A stretch of DNA of 64,000 bases from Lobosporangium transversale (Eukaryota > Mortierellomycota > Mortierellomycetes > Mortierellales > Mortierellaceae), in assembly GCF_002105155.1 (NCBI RefSeq), contig NW_019028985.1, positions 558,001 through 622,000 on the forward strand, given 5' to 3'. The notes below the pieces were generated by a model, which saw nothing but the letters and a program-made list of their open reading frames with translations, was not told the origin of the DNA and did not search any database. This document shows positions 30,106-47,988 of this stretch, piece by piece (positions within the stretch are counted from its first letter, which is position 1; every line of letters starts with the position of its first letter). The position numbers and the translations under genes are program-made.

Positions 30106-30342
30106 AATATGACCTTGTTCATGTATAGGAAGAATAAGTGCTATTTGTTTGTTGTTATTATTCTTGCATTGGAAATAACATGAAACGCTATTTTTTTTCC
30201 TCCCAATTCGGTGAAAAATAAAAAGCGACAAAGACGCACCTGGGTGGAATTGCGTCTGCACCAATGGTGGAACCAAGATCTACAATGATTCACAGTTTCT
30301 TCTTCCGTCCAAACATTGCAAGATGGTCTAATGCCCTGTCTC
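29839..30342 (-). CDS. Exon-like coding segments of an unresolved minus-strand gene
   Basis: A frame at 30033-29839 encodes 64 residues and a stop (WHAVKGLLVWVEHPTRE..., YSILPVDNDDERC) with good codon character but no ATG. A second segment, about 30342-30232, reads CLRQGIRPSCNVWTEEE and HCRSWFHHWC, flanked by TTTTTACAG and GTGCGT splice signals. The two are separated by a long T-run (30076-30104 on the plus strand is A). I could not find an acceptor in the right phase to join them. It may be a real small gene with several exons or a decayed one. Family unknown. Confidence 0.3.
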
Positions 30343-30546
30343 AAACACTGTAAAAACGAGCGAGCCAGAAATCAAAGTTTAATTTTGACAACGAAGTGCC
30401 GATCGACATTGATAGTGACAATGACATGGGAGCACAATAAAGGCTTGTGAGCGATCGCAAACGGCTTTTCGAATGAACCCCATAAACAAAAGCAACAACG
30501 GTAACAACAGAAATTATTGCTACAACACAGTCTGGGCGAATAATCG

Positions 30547-30940
30547 ATGGTTATGGCCCAAGATGATTATGAGGTGGTCAATCGGATCCAACAATTAAAA
30601 ATGTATTCAAGCCTAGAAGGCTCTCCCGGATTCGGGAAGGGAGGGCAGAGAAGCATGATCAGTAACAGCTTCAGAAGGAGCTCTGAGCTAAGCTAAAAAA
30701 ACGAAATTATGCAAGAAACCTTCACTCAAGAAGAAGATACAAAAATAATGGTAATTTTGTGTTCATGAATGAAGACTGAGATCATAATCGTGATTGATCC
30801 AACAGCACTTCGTGGAACAGGATGTGCACCGCGTCGTCAAGCATCATATTCTTGTAGGACACAGATGGTATCCAGGCATTAGGGGTTGGTACAGATCCCT
30901 AGAAAAGATGAGGGCAATGTCACACAAGATAATGAGGTGA
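30547..30940 (+). CDS. Possible small plus-strand gene, unresolved
   Basis: A 49-codon frame starts at ATG 30547 (MVMAQDDYEVVNRIQQLK). A second open segment, 30806-30940, follows the acceptor-like CCAACAG (HFVEQDVHRVVKHHILVGHRW, ending at a stop). A phase-0 donor at GAG|GTGGTC would join them into 53 residues, but it is weak. Both segments look coding, without a recognisable family. Confidence 0.22.
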
Positions 30941-31468
30941 GAGGACATCTGATTCTCATGAAGTCTAATAGCTCTCCCACAGCAACGCACATGTTTATTT
31001 TTTTGTCTGGTTTGAGTGGTTGTACAGGCTTTTCACATTACACAGTTTATTATACCATTCATCAAATGCCATACACAACACTGTTGACCTGCACGTCCAC
31101 CCTATGACATATTTCTTGATTAACAATGGGGTATCTCAACAACATGAGTAAAGAGTCGATCAGTATACAACTTTATGCGCTCAAACATCGTTACAAATAA
31201 TACATGTATTTTGTTTTATTTTATTTTATTTATTAATTTTGAAGTATATTTAAATAAAAACATTTGGCCCGAAGCTTTCCTTTTTTCTGTCGAATTAAAA
31301 AAGACAGGCCATGTGAATGTGCCGGGCACATGTTAGTATATTCATATTTATTATTTTATAGTGTTTTGTATTGTTATTGTTGTTGTGACATTGTCAAGGA
31401 TGATGCTCCGGGAGCTAATTCTGCTTGATCAGATCAAACTAACCAATTTCTCTGTATAAACACCTTAT

Positions 31469-31775
31469 TCATTTGTTCAAAAATACTTGGATAAAATCTG
31501 TGAATGTTCTACTGTTTGATAAATACTGGAGGTTGTTTATCCTGAGGCGCTGATTGCACTGTTTTGTTGTCTGTGATGGGAGGACAGAGAGAAAAAAAGA
31601 AAAAAGATAGAGCAACAGCACGGAGGTGATCGTTGGTGGTTAGAAAAGTAAGAGCGCTTGGAGACTGGGCTCTAGTAAAGTACCCACGCTTGCAACGACT
31701 CTTCATACCACAAGATTGGGACTGTTAATCCAGAATGTACGCTCAATGGCCACTCTGATAATTTTTTTTTTTTTT
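31469..31775 (-). CDS. Possible 3' exons of a small minus-strand gene
   Basis: An exon-like segment ending at 31709 (VAIERTFWINSPNLV) and one at 31570-31469 (LQYLSNSRTFTDFIQVFLNK, stop) are joined in phase by a well-formed intron, GTATGA...CCCATCACAG, 138 nt long with a CTAACC branch-like site. No start is visible upstream of an A-run. Family unknown. Confidence 0.25.
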
Positions 31776-32766
31776 TTTAATTACTACTGCTTTTGTTGTA
31801 TGGTTGAAAGGATTCCGAGAGAGAGAGAGAGAATGAATGACGGAAAAGCTCTCTCTGTCTTTCTTCTCTTCCCGTCACTCCTACTCGTTCTGTGATTTAT
31901 TTGATTTTACATCCATTCATTTCGATTGGCTGGACAAGAAGGGGACACAAAGGTGGCCCAACTCTTATTTATTATGCGGTTCACTTCATTTCATGCAACG
32001 CCTTGTACGCGTTGAGCGCGTGCGCAGGGTTCGTGCGCCGGATAGAGAAGTAATGACAAGGTCACTCTCTCACCGGTTACTCTACTTCACAGTTCTTCCT
32101 ATTAAGTACATCCTCTTCATTCCCACATTCATTTTACATCCACATCCCACATCCTACACCTGCACTCTTTTTTGTTCAAAAACCACAATGTATAATTTTT
32201 TTTTTTACTAAAATGGTTTAAAATAGATTTATTAAACTAAAAAATTAAAATGAATTAACAGATTCTCGGTCCCCTTCCCCTTTTAAGCATGGTCTTAGTC
32301 TTGGTCTGGTTTGGCCTGGTCTTGGTCTATGTCTGTGTTTACCTTGTCTCTTTGGAATCCACGATCTGCCTCGAAATGAGAAGCCTGTGCAGAATGATGT
32401 GTAGCATGTGTATTTTTGGGTACCATGGCTGGAAATACAAAAAATAAAAAGACCTCATGGCCAGTCTAACGCTTCAGTTAATTTAAATCTGGGTGCGTTT
32501 CGTCGCATCATGATCCCCCTTCAACTCGTTATGGTATAAAAAATTTTACAAGCAGGAGAATCAATGGGGTTGTTTGTTGACGTTGATAAAGATGATGTGA
32601 AGAGCGCAACACCCGATATGATTGAAAGGATTGCTCATCCTCTCTTGCTCTCTCCATTTTTCTCTCTTTCTCTCACACATCCCCAGAACCTCAGAGTTTC
32701 GGGACCCTTGCCTTTTTTTTATTTTTTTAAATTGTACTCTATCGAGGGCGATCGAGAGCCAGAGGA

Positions 32767-33041
32767 TTGACGAAGCGCAATTTAGAGTACATGTACTTAT
32801 GCATTCCGATTTGGAGATGCATGAACATCGAGCGAGGGCCATCAACAAGGATTTAAAGTTGATCCAGAAGTTGGTGGAGAATGTTGTTTTGCAAGGAGCT
32901 GGCACAGCTGTCGATGATTTTATCGCAAGCATTTCCTTTTTATTTCTACTTGAATGGGAGAGAGAAAGAGATAAAAGGAAAGGGAAAGTAAACAAACATA
33001 CAGTAATAGCATTACTTTCGTCAGCACACAGACACACATAA
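32767..33041 (+). CDS. Exon-like open frame, helical, unknown
   Basis: The frame reads IDEAQFRVHVLMHSDLEMHE then RAINKDLKLIQKLVENVVLQ, with the amphipathic pattern of a real helix-rich protein, and runs to a stop at about 33041. Upstream, in another frame, MGLFVDVDKDDVKSATPDM begins at 32564. The CT-rich stretch between (32640-32690, ending CCCCAG) resembles an intron 3' end, but I found no matching donor. Confidence 0.28.
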
Positions 33042-33357
33042 CGCATATGCGTTCACAGGGAAGGCAAATAGGCCAACACGAGCAGACTACGGTGAGGGTA
33101 AGAGGACAAAGAGCATACAGTGTACGAAAGAAGGATGTGCAATTTAGAAATGAAAACAATAAACAACAGTAAATAAATGGATGCTGTTACATTATGTTCA
33201 TGTGGGACGCACTCATTCTTTTTTTTTTTTCTTTTTTTTTTTTCCTCTCTTTCTACCCCAATCTTATCTGCATTAGTCTTTCCTTCCTCTTCTTCCTTTT
33301 TCCTTTTTTCGCCTCCCTTTCTCTTCTATCTCTATTCACTCTACTCTTGCTCTCTTA

Positions 33358-33393
<36 letters not shown>

Positions 33394-33652
33394 CTGTTTT
33401 CTGCTACCGTTGATTTATTACTGTCTTTTCACAGAAATTGTTGTGTCGGCTTTGGACATCTTACTTCTTCCTCCACTCCCTCCTGTGCATCTTTCCCCCT
33501 CCACTCACGATAGTCAACTGTACTCAAACATAACACTCCCCGATTATTAAACTATATCTTCAGGTAGGGATTGAGAATCATTAGTAATATATAATCCAAC
33601 TTAGCCCCTACCCCTCTCCACATATTTCCCATTTATCCATTCATCCATCTAA

Positions 33653-33835
33653 TCAGTCTTGGTTAGCCCTTTCTGGCGGCTCAAGACGCAGCATGAACAC
33701 AACGTGTGCTTCAACTGCTAGCATGGTGGAGATGAAATAGGCAGAGGAGTAGAAATGGGTGAATGCAATGGAAGGATGAACCATGGATTGGATCCGAAGC
33801 ACAAGCCATGGCCTGTTCAACATTCGAAAGTTCAT
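33653..33835 (-). CDS. Possible 60-residue protein
   Basis: A complete small frame with its own ATG (MNFRMLNRPWLVLRIQSMVH), a moderately hydrophobic middle and the tail LEPPERANQD. It could be a small membrane protein, an exon, or chance. No family recognised. Confidence 0.22.
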   Translation of the reverse strand: MNFRMLNRPWLVLRIQSMVHPSIAFTHFYSSAYFISTMLAVEAHVVFMLRLEPPERANQD

Positions 33836-35817
33836 TGCGATTCAAGAAAAAAAATTATTTATTTCCAACAGACTAACACATGGACCAGCATACACAGTCA
33901 ATAGTCAATGTGTATACAAATGAGGATTGTAAAGATGCTTTCGCATGTAGTCCTTTCTTCAAAAAAAAAAAAAAAAAAAAAAAAGATCATGGTCCATGCG
34001 CGATGAGATCGTCAAAAAAAAAAAAAAAAAAAAAAGTGAAGGGATAGAGAGGCAGACAGAGAGAGGGCAAACATTGTAGGAGGGTACGCACTGAATAATA
34101 TTGAAATGTTTTAATATTGAATGTTATGAAATGCAGTAAAGAGTGGGCCAACGCATTTCTGCTGTCCTATTGGTCGTGTGGGGGAGAAGCTTATAGCGTG
34201 TGCACACAAGTTCACAGTGGCAATAAAATACTTTATTTTTAATTTTTTGGCAACTCCAACCAGGGAACAGGAATCATTGAACACAATCTATCCCTTTCCT
34301 TTTCGCTCTTCCCATATTCTAAAAAGACAGACATATCTTCATCCATACATGTCAGTGCACAAACACATAAAAGTGAACTATGGTCGACAGATCGAATGCT
34401 TATAAACCTCTCCATCTTCTCCTCCCTCCCAAAAGGGTATCTATTAGGGTAACTGCTTTTATCTGGTGTTTTTTTTTCTTTTTTTTAAGTTTACAAGATC
34501 AATAATGCAAACCCCAAAAGTAAAAATGTCTATTCAACCTTGTATGCATACACCCTCTAAGGAGAAAATGGAGCGGAAGGACATTTAGAAGAAAAGAGAG
34601 AGGAGCAGACGGAATGTTATGTCCTGTAGAAAAAGTACTTTCTCTCTCGCTTATCCTCACATCTAAACTTTCAGCCATACAGTTCATATCATGGTGCCTA
34701 TGTCTTACTTTCATCTACCCTGTTTTATTTTGCTCTGCTTCTGGATGATCAGCATCCTGCAAAACGAATACTGTCAAGAGGAAAAAGGAAATAGACATGG
34801 ATAGAAAACCAATGGGATATGACCAAAGAAGATTCGCTGTAACATGGGCTATATATCTATCATTCCAAGAAGCAATCCTTCTTCATGTATCAAAATGGGA
34901 CGGACAGCATCCGCTCTTGTGAAAGAGGCCAATAGAACAGAGGAAACAAAATATTGTGCAACCCGACAAAGGATACACACATCAACGCCTTTCTCTGTGT
35001 TTGTGTATGTGAATCTGAATGAGAGGTATTGAATGCTGAATGCAAGGGGTTCCCCTCTTTCTCTCCCTATATCTCTCTCTTCACTTGTCCCTGTTTTGAT
35101 TAGCTTGTATCCCTACCTTCTCAGCATCATCTCATTCTTTGCTTCCTTTGTTCTCTCAGTGCTGATCTAGTGCACTTCAGTAGGTTTGCTACCAATCTTT
35201 TTTTTATTTTTTTATTTTTTATTTTTATTTCCTTCAACAACTTGGTTAGTTTTCATATTATTTATCACTTATAATCCCTATCGTGAAGAATTATCATTTT
35301 CTCTAGCTATTACAGACACTCTTTGGAGGGTAGTGTAGCTTCGGCTACTGGCCCTTGCTATTTTTAAGTCAGATATTGGGGGTCCTATATAATTGACGCG
35401 CTCCATTGCCTCGCACACTACTTTGGATCGTTGCTTACCCATTACAATACCTTGCTTTATACATACAATCATGAGGCATTCGCGCTACTTAGATTATCAA
35501 TCATCTATCTGATCACGCTGAAGATCTTAGATAGCAGAGACCGCACCTTTGCATAGCTTCAATAGTTATTAATCACCAACGCTCATCGCATGCTCTTATT
35601 CTTATTATTACCAATTAGGAGATCAAACAGGAGACCATCGTGTTTTGCAAGTCTATTTTTTTAACATTAGCGATTGAAAACGCAGTTTGAGGCGATCGCC
35701 CGGTTTTGTTTTCTTACCAAGGAGAGGAATCGGCACACACGTTTGCTGCTCCGTGAACTGGCAATAGTGATTAAGCTATTCGAGGGATAGGCCAGCATTA
35801 TATTGTTCCATTTTTCA

Positions 35818-39994
<4,177 letters not shown>

Positions 39995-40134
39995 CCGCAA
40001 TCGTTTTAATGTTACTTACACCCACACAATAATATTATATGCTCCTATCTGACTACCCTCCAACTGTGGAGACTGAATGACAGAGCTTAGCTACCCAAAA
40101 TACAATTGTTTCATAGAGAGTAGCGGAATTCTAG

Positions 40135-40169
<35 letters not shown>

Positions 40170-41409
40170 TATTATTATTACGTTTTAGCATCTCTTTTAT
40201 TTAATGATACCATGGTTAGTCTAATAATGATAAGATATACATAAAACGAGACGATACAATAAACAAATGTTCATAGCCCTCGCCAGTGTTAGGTTTCCAG
40301 GACTCATGGAGTGGACATGAGCCTGTTCTTTTTCCAGCGTTCTTTTTTATGGACGTGTATCCTCTCACTGACCTGATTGTTATACGACGACGCGTTCGTT
40401 GATCAGAACGGAATATACGTGGAAGCTTAGTTTTCCCTTAAGGCTTGTTACTCTCAACTCCAAATCGTTAAGGCTGTTCGCCTATGTTTTCCCCTCCTTC
40501 ACGCGCCTCCTGAACACCGGACCTTTTTTTTGTAGAGCGTCAACAAAGTCGGGCCTACTTGCACGGTTGTAATTTAGGTTAAGCTGCAGATTTCTTTAGC
40601 ACTATTCCCAATAAAAAACCCCAATGTCACTTGGAGTGAGTAGGACTCCTTGGGAGCCCCAACGTAACAGGCAGAGAAGGAACAAATTGATGCAAAGCAC
40701 GATTGATATAGGTTTTCGTTATAAATTGAATCCTTTCCTTCCTTTCCTTTCCTTTTCTTTTCTTCCGTTCTTTTCCCTTTCTTAAAATCACTAATTGTCC
40801 AACGGAAATACTTTTCACTAAGGTGAGCCTTAATGGTTTCAAGGATAAGAAGGAACATCATAGCCTTGGGTCTTTTTGTAAGAGTTCATAGTAAATAATT
40901 AGGGATATTATTTGGTTCCTTTTATTTTTTTTTACACTCTCCTTCTATGAATGAAAGCTTTTTTTTATGTCACAGTAACCTCCACTCTCGAACGGTTGCT
41001 TAAATAGGGTAATGGTCCCATTCTAAATGAAATATGTATGGACCGGCTTAATTCTTGCCAAGATTGATGTAGGGATAATCCCTAGAAAAGTGTTTGCGCG
41101 ACTCATTAAATTGACACTCACAATCAATTTATATACAAGGGTCTCCGAAGAGCAGAAATTATTGGGTGTCTTGCTTGTTGTTCCTTACTTTTGTTAAAAA
41201 AAAAAACAAACAAAATTGGATCGCCCATAAGCTGACAGTGTATGAGATAGAGAGAAAGAGATAGAGAAAAAGAAAAGCAACATTTCCTTTCTTGACGCGT
41301 CTTTATGTGAATGTGTGAGATTGATTCTTAATTCTCGCTTCCACCTTCCTTTCCATCCAGAATAATAATAATAGTATTAATAATTACTGTCTTCATAACA
41401 TCATAGAGG
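39995..41409. other. Intergenic spacer between two plus-strand genes
   Basis: 3' region of the PHD gene, a T27-type run at about 40140-40167, and the 5' flank of the next gene. Open frames here are short and low-complexity. Confidence 0.5.
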
Positions 41410-44400
41410 ATGCCAGTGCCTACCGCGCATGTCTTGCACTCCTCATCCGACCAAGAATTACATTCATTCATCCGCTCGGCAGCAGCACAAGCATTGCACA
41501 CGCCACAACAACAACAGCAGTGTCTAGTGCTACCTGATTTAATCTCTTCGAATCCGCACAGCATCGCCACACCTCCTGCCATTCCAGTCAAAGGTGTGAT
41601 CACAATTGCTAACAGCGCTCACAGCAACAACAGCTTTCAGCAAAATACTGCTGATACCACTTTTACTACTATCAGCAACACCAATAGCAATAACAATAAC
41701 AGCAGCAGCGATAGCATAAACAAGACGATGAAGACTGATCGCAAAGCTGATCATCACACTAAATCCATCTCCGTTACACCTACATCAACATCACATTCTA
41801 CTAGCACTCTTAACAATAACGATCAAAATAATTACGGCAAAAAACGGAAGGTTACTGCTAGTAGTGAACGACGCGTGCCCTCTTCCTCTACAACTATTGC
41901 ACCCGATAACCTTAGCCATGTTTCCACAGCAAAGACCCCATCCTCCACATCATCAACATCGACTGAAAAGAATAAGAGAGCTTCGATTGATGAACATCGG
42001 ACTGAGGAGGAGGAGGACGGCAATTACATAGTTGAAACATCCGGTAACATGAGGAAGAAGCGCGTCCTGGCTACCCCACGAAAAACAACCAGTTCCACGA
42101 TGCGTCACTCTTCTTCCTCTGCCAAGCCCCATAAAGTTGATGTTACAGACAACAGCATGCATCTTATGGACGTGGATGAAGCCCAGCCTCAAAAAGACCA
42201 CATGTCAGAAGAGACAACAGAATCTATTTCTCCTATCGTTACAAAACCATCTAGCGGCTCTCGCAAAAGAGGTAATGGAGCCATTACAACAAAGGCCACA
42301 GCTACTCAACCAAATAAGAGAAGCCAGAGCAAGACCTCTGCCAAAGATGGCTCTAGCGCCGAGCGAAGGATCAGTGCAACTACTTCGGTTGTAGAAGTGC
42401 CATTGTCATCTGGCCAAAGCGAATCTAAAGTAGCAATTAAAGCGAACAGATCCAAGGTTACTCCCCCAGTAGTAGATATAGTTGCCTCGCTTCCTTCATT
42501 AGCAAGCACCGAAGCCTCAGAGACACCAGGCCTGCAGAAGCGTGTACTTCCTACGCGTGGACGCGACAAGACTGCCGGGCTCTCAATTGAACCCTCTCTC
42601 CTAGGTAATTCTATGGGCTACGTACAATATTTATAAACGTACACGTAATCCAGTATAACTGCAGAATATTATCTCATACCCTCCGCCTTCCACATGCATG
42701 CTACAATAGAGCCACCCATTGCTCCTGCAGGAGAATATATTTTATACCTTGCAAACAAAGAGGTGCTGCAACGAACGGTCCTGGATCCCAAAAGAGTTCC
42801 TAAAGCAGCTTACAGCTCAGGCTTTGAGGAACTCAATAACAACAGCCACTTGAGCACATCCACATCACAGGTTTTATCATTATCATCATCCTCACTATTA
42901 ACACCAGACACAACCCCCCTAGTGCCCACTCTCCCTCCTTCTCCTTCTACGCTCAGTCATATTGAAGTTCCTATCTTTCGACCATGCACTATCAATCAAT
43001 TCCTTCAAGAGGAAAAGAAGCGAAAAATGCAGCTATTGACAAAAGCGCTGGCGAAGGCTGAGGCAGAGGCTGCAGCCGAAGCACTAACGAGTGCAAACGC
43101 TTCAGCCGCAACTGGCGTCATCGTCCCATCGTCGAGGCCAGTATCGACGCGCCAGAAGCATAAAGAGATTCTAAATAATCAGCAGATTAGCGTCCAGACC
43201 GCAGCTCCATCTTCTCCATCATCTTCCTCACACTCATCAGGACATGGCAAGAAAGCGACAACCGTTAATACGACGATCGGAAAGATCGAGGGGGTCTTCG
43301 GTTCGAACGCTTCACAGGAAGAGGTATTGACGGATGAGGTGTATGAAAAACGCCACAGGAAGCAAGAGATGGCAGAAAAGAAGCTCAAGAACAGAGAAAA
43401 GGAAAAGTTGCGTCACGCCATGTATCAGCAACAACTGGTGGTTGAAAAGTTGAGACATATTGATATCAACCGTCTGATGCCAATCAGCGCATTCCGCTCA
43501 CTACAAAAGACAACAACTGAACAAGAATATCAGCATCCACATCACTACAAAGATTCTTCGAACCCAAATATGGATGAATCTTCAGCTTCACCTTCAATTT
43601 CAGCTTCATCTTCACAGCAGACTGTTGGAGCAACAGCAGCAGCAGCGGCAGCCCCAATATCATTAGCTACAGCGAAAATAATGCAGGATGCTTATCATCG
43701 ACGATTGTTACGTGAAGCAGAGGAAAATTTGAGAAGATATGAGCAACTTGGATTAGGGGAGAATTCGAGCGCAACAATAGCACCAGGGTATTCGCCCTTT
43801 AGCCGTACCAAGAACCGCCTGTCGGCCATGATGGCAGGTACTATCTCGTTAGATGAAAAGACCTCCGCCAACAGTCTAGAATCAAGTTCGAGCCCAGGCC
43901 TAAAAGAGGTTGCTGGCGCTGCAAAGGTGGACACTAGAAAGAAAGCCAAGTCACATTTAGCACTATCTGCCGCTGGACCTGGACCTAGTGAAGGACACAG
44001 TCGTAAGAAGACCAAGGCGGAAGTTGATTCATCCTCTACAGTATCTGCGGAAGTTCACAAGGATACTACAACCTCATTTTCTCTTGCTAAAGACAAAGCT
44101 TCAGCCACAACCCCTAGTACAGTAGCAGCTCCACCAAAGACATCCCTTCCACAAAAGATAGCGGGCTCTAATATTGTCATGACGCAAGCGGAGGAGCCAC
44201 CTAGACCACCTAAACCAATTACAACGTTCCTTAAACCTGGGGCTATTGTTGCTTCGGGTGGTCGAAAGAGTTCTCGAGTGGCATTGGCTTTTGGAGAAAA
44301 GGTGCCAATTTTGGAACGAATGGACTTTGATTTGCCGCTAGACATCTTTGGTGATCTAATCCGAGAGCGAGTGGGTGAGGATGCATTAAAGAAACCCGAA

Positions 44401-44691
44401 GTCAAGAAATTGAAGAGAGGCCAGAGAGCATGGCCACTGCCTGCTGGGCCTTCAGCAACAACAACAGCAGGCGTCAAGGTTGACAATAGTGAAGAGGGAA
44501 TGACAAACTCCAGTGATTCAGCAGCAACAATGACAGCAATAGCAACATCTACATCATCATCATCGTCATCATCATCCTCAGGACAGGCTTTTGACTCAAA
44601 AGTTAGCACAGCACAAGGGCCGGCACCGGACGAATCCACTTCATCATCTGTGGTAGCCCCGTCTGCCTCCTTGTCTTCTAAAGCTGCATAG
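41410..44691 (+). CDS. Large Ser/Thr-rich nuclear protein with PEHE-like segment
   Basis: Two exons (41410-42604 and 42710-44691) give 1058 residues. An alternative acceptor 21 bp further (exon from 42731) keeps the frame and removes seven residues. The first 400 residues are low-complexity with basic clusters (GKKRKVT, RKKRVLATPRKTT) resembling nuclear localisation signals. In exon 2, EVLTDEVYEKRHRKQEMAEK then EKLRHAMYQQQLVVEKLRHI resembles the PEHE domain of MSL1/KANSL1 acetyltransferase scaffolds. A second helix reads MQDAYHRRLLREAEENLRRY. Poly-Ala and poly-Ser runs occur. A chromatin role is likely; the PEHE assignment is by eye and moderate. Confidence 0.6.
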
Positions 44692-44847
44692 CTTATGTAA
44701 TGTTACTAATAGTATTATAAAAAATAAAATAAAATAAACGATAAAAAATAAACAATAAAAAATAATAAATTAAAAAAGTAAACGAACCAAATATAGTTAT
44801 TTTTAGTTACAATTAAAGGGAAACATTACTGATAAATACTAACACTA

Positions 44848-47311
44848 TCAAAGTACATAACCAAGCACTGGATTACAGGAGACGCTTAATTCGGGTCGAA
44901 ACTTCTTGATGACATCACGTAGTTGGCGCCCACGTTGAGATGGCGTGTTATTATCATCAACATTAGTATCATTGCCGCTCCGTCTTTGCTTATCCTTATT
45001 ACGATGATGTGAAGGCGCCGTGAATCGTATAGAAAGCGTTTCCAAATAAGACCATAGACATTCATCTCTGTTGCAACGCCGATCATTGAAATAGTTGATT
45101 AGGTCTTGTACTTGGCCAAGATGGGTCATATCTACACCACCAATCATCTCGATCTCAGCCTCAGCACCCATCTTGGGCTCCTTATGGATCACATCATGAT
45201 CCTGACTTGAATTAACCTGAGCGACACCAAGCGACAATGTTTTGATGAACATTTGTTCTGCAATACAAACCCCATTGGTACTACCACTTTTGTTGCTACT
45301 ACTCTCACCACTACTGTTGGCGTTGTTTCCGCTATCGAGTGATACCTTACTAGTAGATATAGGCAAAGTTTTGCTCTCTTGTTGCTGCCGCTGGTGTTGC
45401 TCAAATTCCTGAAAATCCGGGTCAATAGACACGGCTCGGCCTTCCTCTGCTCCCTCCCCACTTGACTGAGTCTTATAATAATAATAATGCTTTATCCAAT
45501 CGATGTCCTCTTCATCCAATTGATGAATACACATCAACTGCAATGTTCTCAAATACTGTAGCCGCGATAATAAACACAGACTGACAGGCGGTCGATAGAT
45601 CATATTTTTCGAGTAAAACGATAGATCTTCAAGACGAGGACACACACGGCTGATATATCCAAAAACTACTCGCGCCTGTTCATCAAAATAATCCCTTATC
45701 CCAGCATCATATGATTCCTCGGTCCGGAAATGAAGAGTCCTGAGCTCTCGACAGGCCCAGATATTTTCATTATTATGATTTCCTCTATTGTTTTGATAGT
45801 TATACCTACGAGGGTGACCATGGTTTATCTTCATAGACAGAGCTTTAGTGACGAAGAGCAATTCCAAGGGAATCCAAACGTCTGAAGCCTTAAAATGTAG
45901 TAATTGTGGACTTTGGCATAAGAACTGGTGAACTAGAGCTCCAACGTTCCCCTCATTCACAGAATAACCATGACTGTAAGATAATGAAATTTCGACTGAT
46001 GTCAATCGATTCTCAATCCTATGTCTAGCTAAAAGAACGTGAGCAGGAGCTTGACGTGCCCAAAGCATCCCCAGCGTTGAGATACCCCAATGCTCTACTT
46101 GAGGGAATAGTGAGATGGGCGCAACCTCTTCAGCATCATCACGCTCGTCATATCTTGAGTTGGGTGCTTCAAAGACATGAAGGCTCTTGAGGTTGGGACA
46201 GTAGGACGATGCGACGCGCCGAAAGAACGTTCTCGCAACACTTTGTTGAATAGGAAGTCTTTTATAGGATTTCGATCCAGCCAACAGGAGGAAGAGGGTC
46301 GAAAACGAATGAGTTTAAGTTCGATCAAGTCAGGGCAGGCTTGAAGGAGACATTCGAGTGCTGTCAGACTTAGAGAGAGGTTGTCAAATACAACAGATTG
46401 CAGATGCCAACGCTTAGCTGAAGGAGGGATGGTCTCAATACTTTCGGTCATGTCGGTGTTAGTATTGGTATTAATTGTAGCCGTTGTGGTTAAAGATGAG
46501 AAAATGTGTAATGGATTGAAAGATTTTAACGACGCAAAGGTATACGGGACTGTGTCGCTTTCATATGGCTCTTTCAACCGAGATACCAAATCCTTGGTTG
46601 GGGGTGCACTTGACGCGACACGTATATTCTGAAGGTAAGTGCAATACTCCATAATCCTTTCGACAGGGATGGTAGAGGCAAAGCAAATATTTTCTAACTG
46701 CAGGCTTACAAGTCCATTGGGGCCAAGCATTTCTAGGAGTGGCATCAGACGAGACCAGACAGCGGCATTATGTTCAACATTGAGGATGAGCTGTCGGATT
46801 CTAAAACCATTGAAGTTGCCGTCGAGACCATTGATGGGGTTGTTGCTACTGTACACAAGAGGTATTAAAGCATTAGAAAGGATGGACCATGCTTTTTTTT
46901 CGTATTCAGGAGGAAGTTCCTTTTCATCAGATCTGGGAAATAGCCCTGCTTCGTAGATGAGGGTATGGGGAATTAGCTGTAACCCTTGAGATAAAGATTG
47001 CTGTAGTTTTTGCTGTTGGTCATGATGATGGCTTTTCCAAAATGCATTTTGTTTCTGTTCCTTGGATAGTAATTTTTGATTGAGAAGTACAATTGAAATG
47101 CGAATAGTTCTTTTGATAAAGGGCTGGGCAACTCGATGCCATTGACGACACACTAATGAAGCAGAGTATTGAATGGTGCCTTGTCCTAGATATGATAGAA
47201 TGAGCTCTACTGTCTCGGGAGGTAGCTTTTGCGACGGAGGAAGTGAAGGAAAGGAGGAAGAATAACACTGTTTGTTTGTTCCCCAGCCTTTTCACTTCGT
47301 CGTGGGAACAT
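44848..47311 (-). pseudogene. F-box/leucine-rich protein 2, reading frame broken
   Basis: Paralogue of the F-box genes at 5372-7699 and 47989-50103; ends with the family block MTHLGQVQDLINYFNDRR. The frame with the F-box (LPPETVELILSYLGQGTIQY, then LVCRQWHR) has no ATG before an upstream in-frame stop. The family-like start MFPRRSEKAGEQTN (ATG at 47311) is in another frame. A second break occurs near 46220-46235, where FNKVLRERSF continues as FRRVASSYCPNL in a different frame. Each break needs only one indel. So this is either a young pseudogene or an assembly with two indel errors; an unseen short intron could explain only the first. Confidence 0.7.
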
Positions 47312-47988
47312 GTGGTCAAGCAATGATGGCATTGAGAAGGAGAGTGAAATGTCAAATGAATAAAGAGTAGAATGGGAATTGCATTCATTCAGAATGTGTT
47401 ATCCTCGTTCTTTCAGAGCTACAAACAAAAAAGCTCTCAATTGAATGGCGATGCACTGGTCTTGTGCGACCTTGCATTTATTGTTACAGGAGTGACTCGG
47501 ATCCCGAGCCAAAACTTATGAAGGAAGCCAACATATCGCATCTCCATTGCTAATTTCTTGAAAAGTCGTTGAGGGATACTATACTATTGGCGGGACGGCA
47601 AATCAGACCACAACTGACTCTTTGAATGCTAGAGTACGCTCAGAGGCCTCTGGAGGAGCCTCGGCTATTGTAGGGTGGTGGTTTGAGCGATAGGGACAGG
47701 TTGAAAGGGACTGTTTGAGATTAGTGAATGACTAGGACAAACATTGAGGCAGGTACAACGAATTCTTCAAAGAAGAATCATGTGCCAAAGATGGGGATGT
47801 CCAGAATGTCCAAGTATGGGTGTAATTTTCGCTCACTGTGCCAATAAGCTCCTCTCAGTGGGGCTGTCTCTCATTAACATACCATCCACAAGGGGCCGCA
47901 TTCAGAGTAACTTGAGGGTCCTTATATCCCATATCATTCTATCATTCGTATCCATCGTCATTATTTTCATATGTATCTTTTATCGAGT
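47312..47988. other. Spacer between two tandem F-box genes
   Basis: Contains the 3' end of F-box gene 3 and the promoter side of F-box gene 2. No other gene is supported. Confidence 0.4.

Larger units (their letters stand above)
30941..35817. other. Gene-poor interval rich in homopolymers
   Basis: Apart from the exon-like segments listed separately (31469-31775, 32767-33041, 33653-33835) I see T/A runs, CT-rich tracts (about 33220-33400), GA runs (about 34040-34060) and a TTTTTATTTTTTA tract near 35197-35230. No gene could be supported. Confidence 0.4.

Noticed and set aside
33177-33550. Two Phe/Leu/Ser-rich frames of 78 and 118 residues
   Set aside because: They are translations of T-rich and CT-rich tracts.
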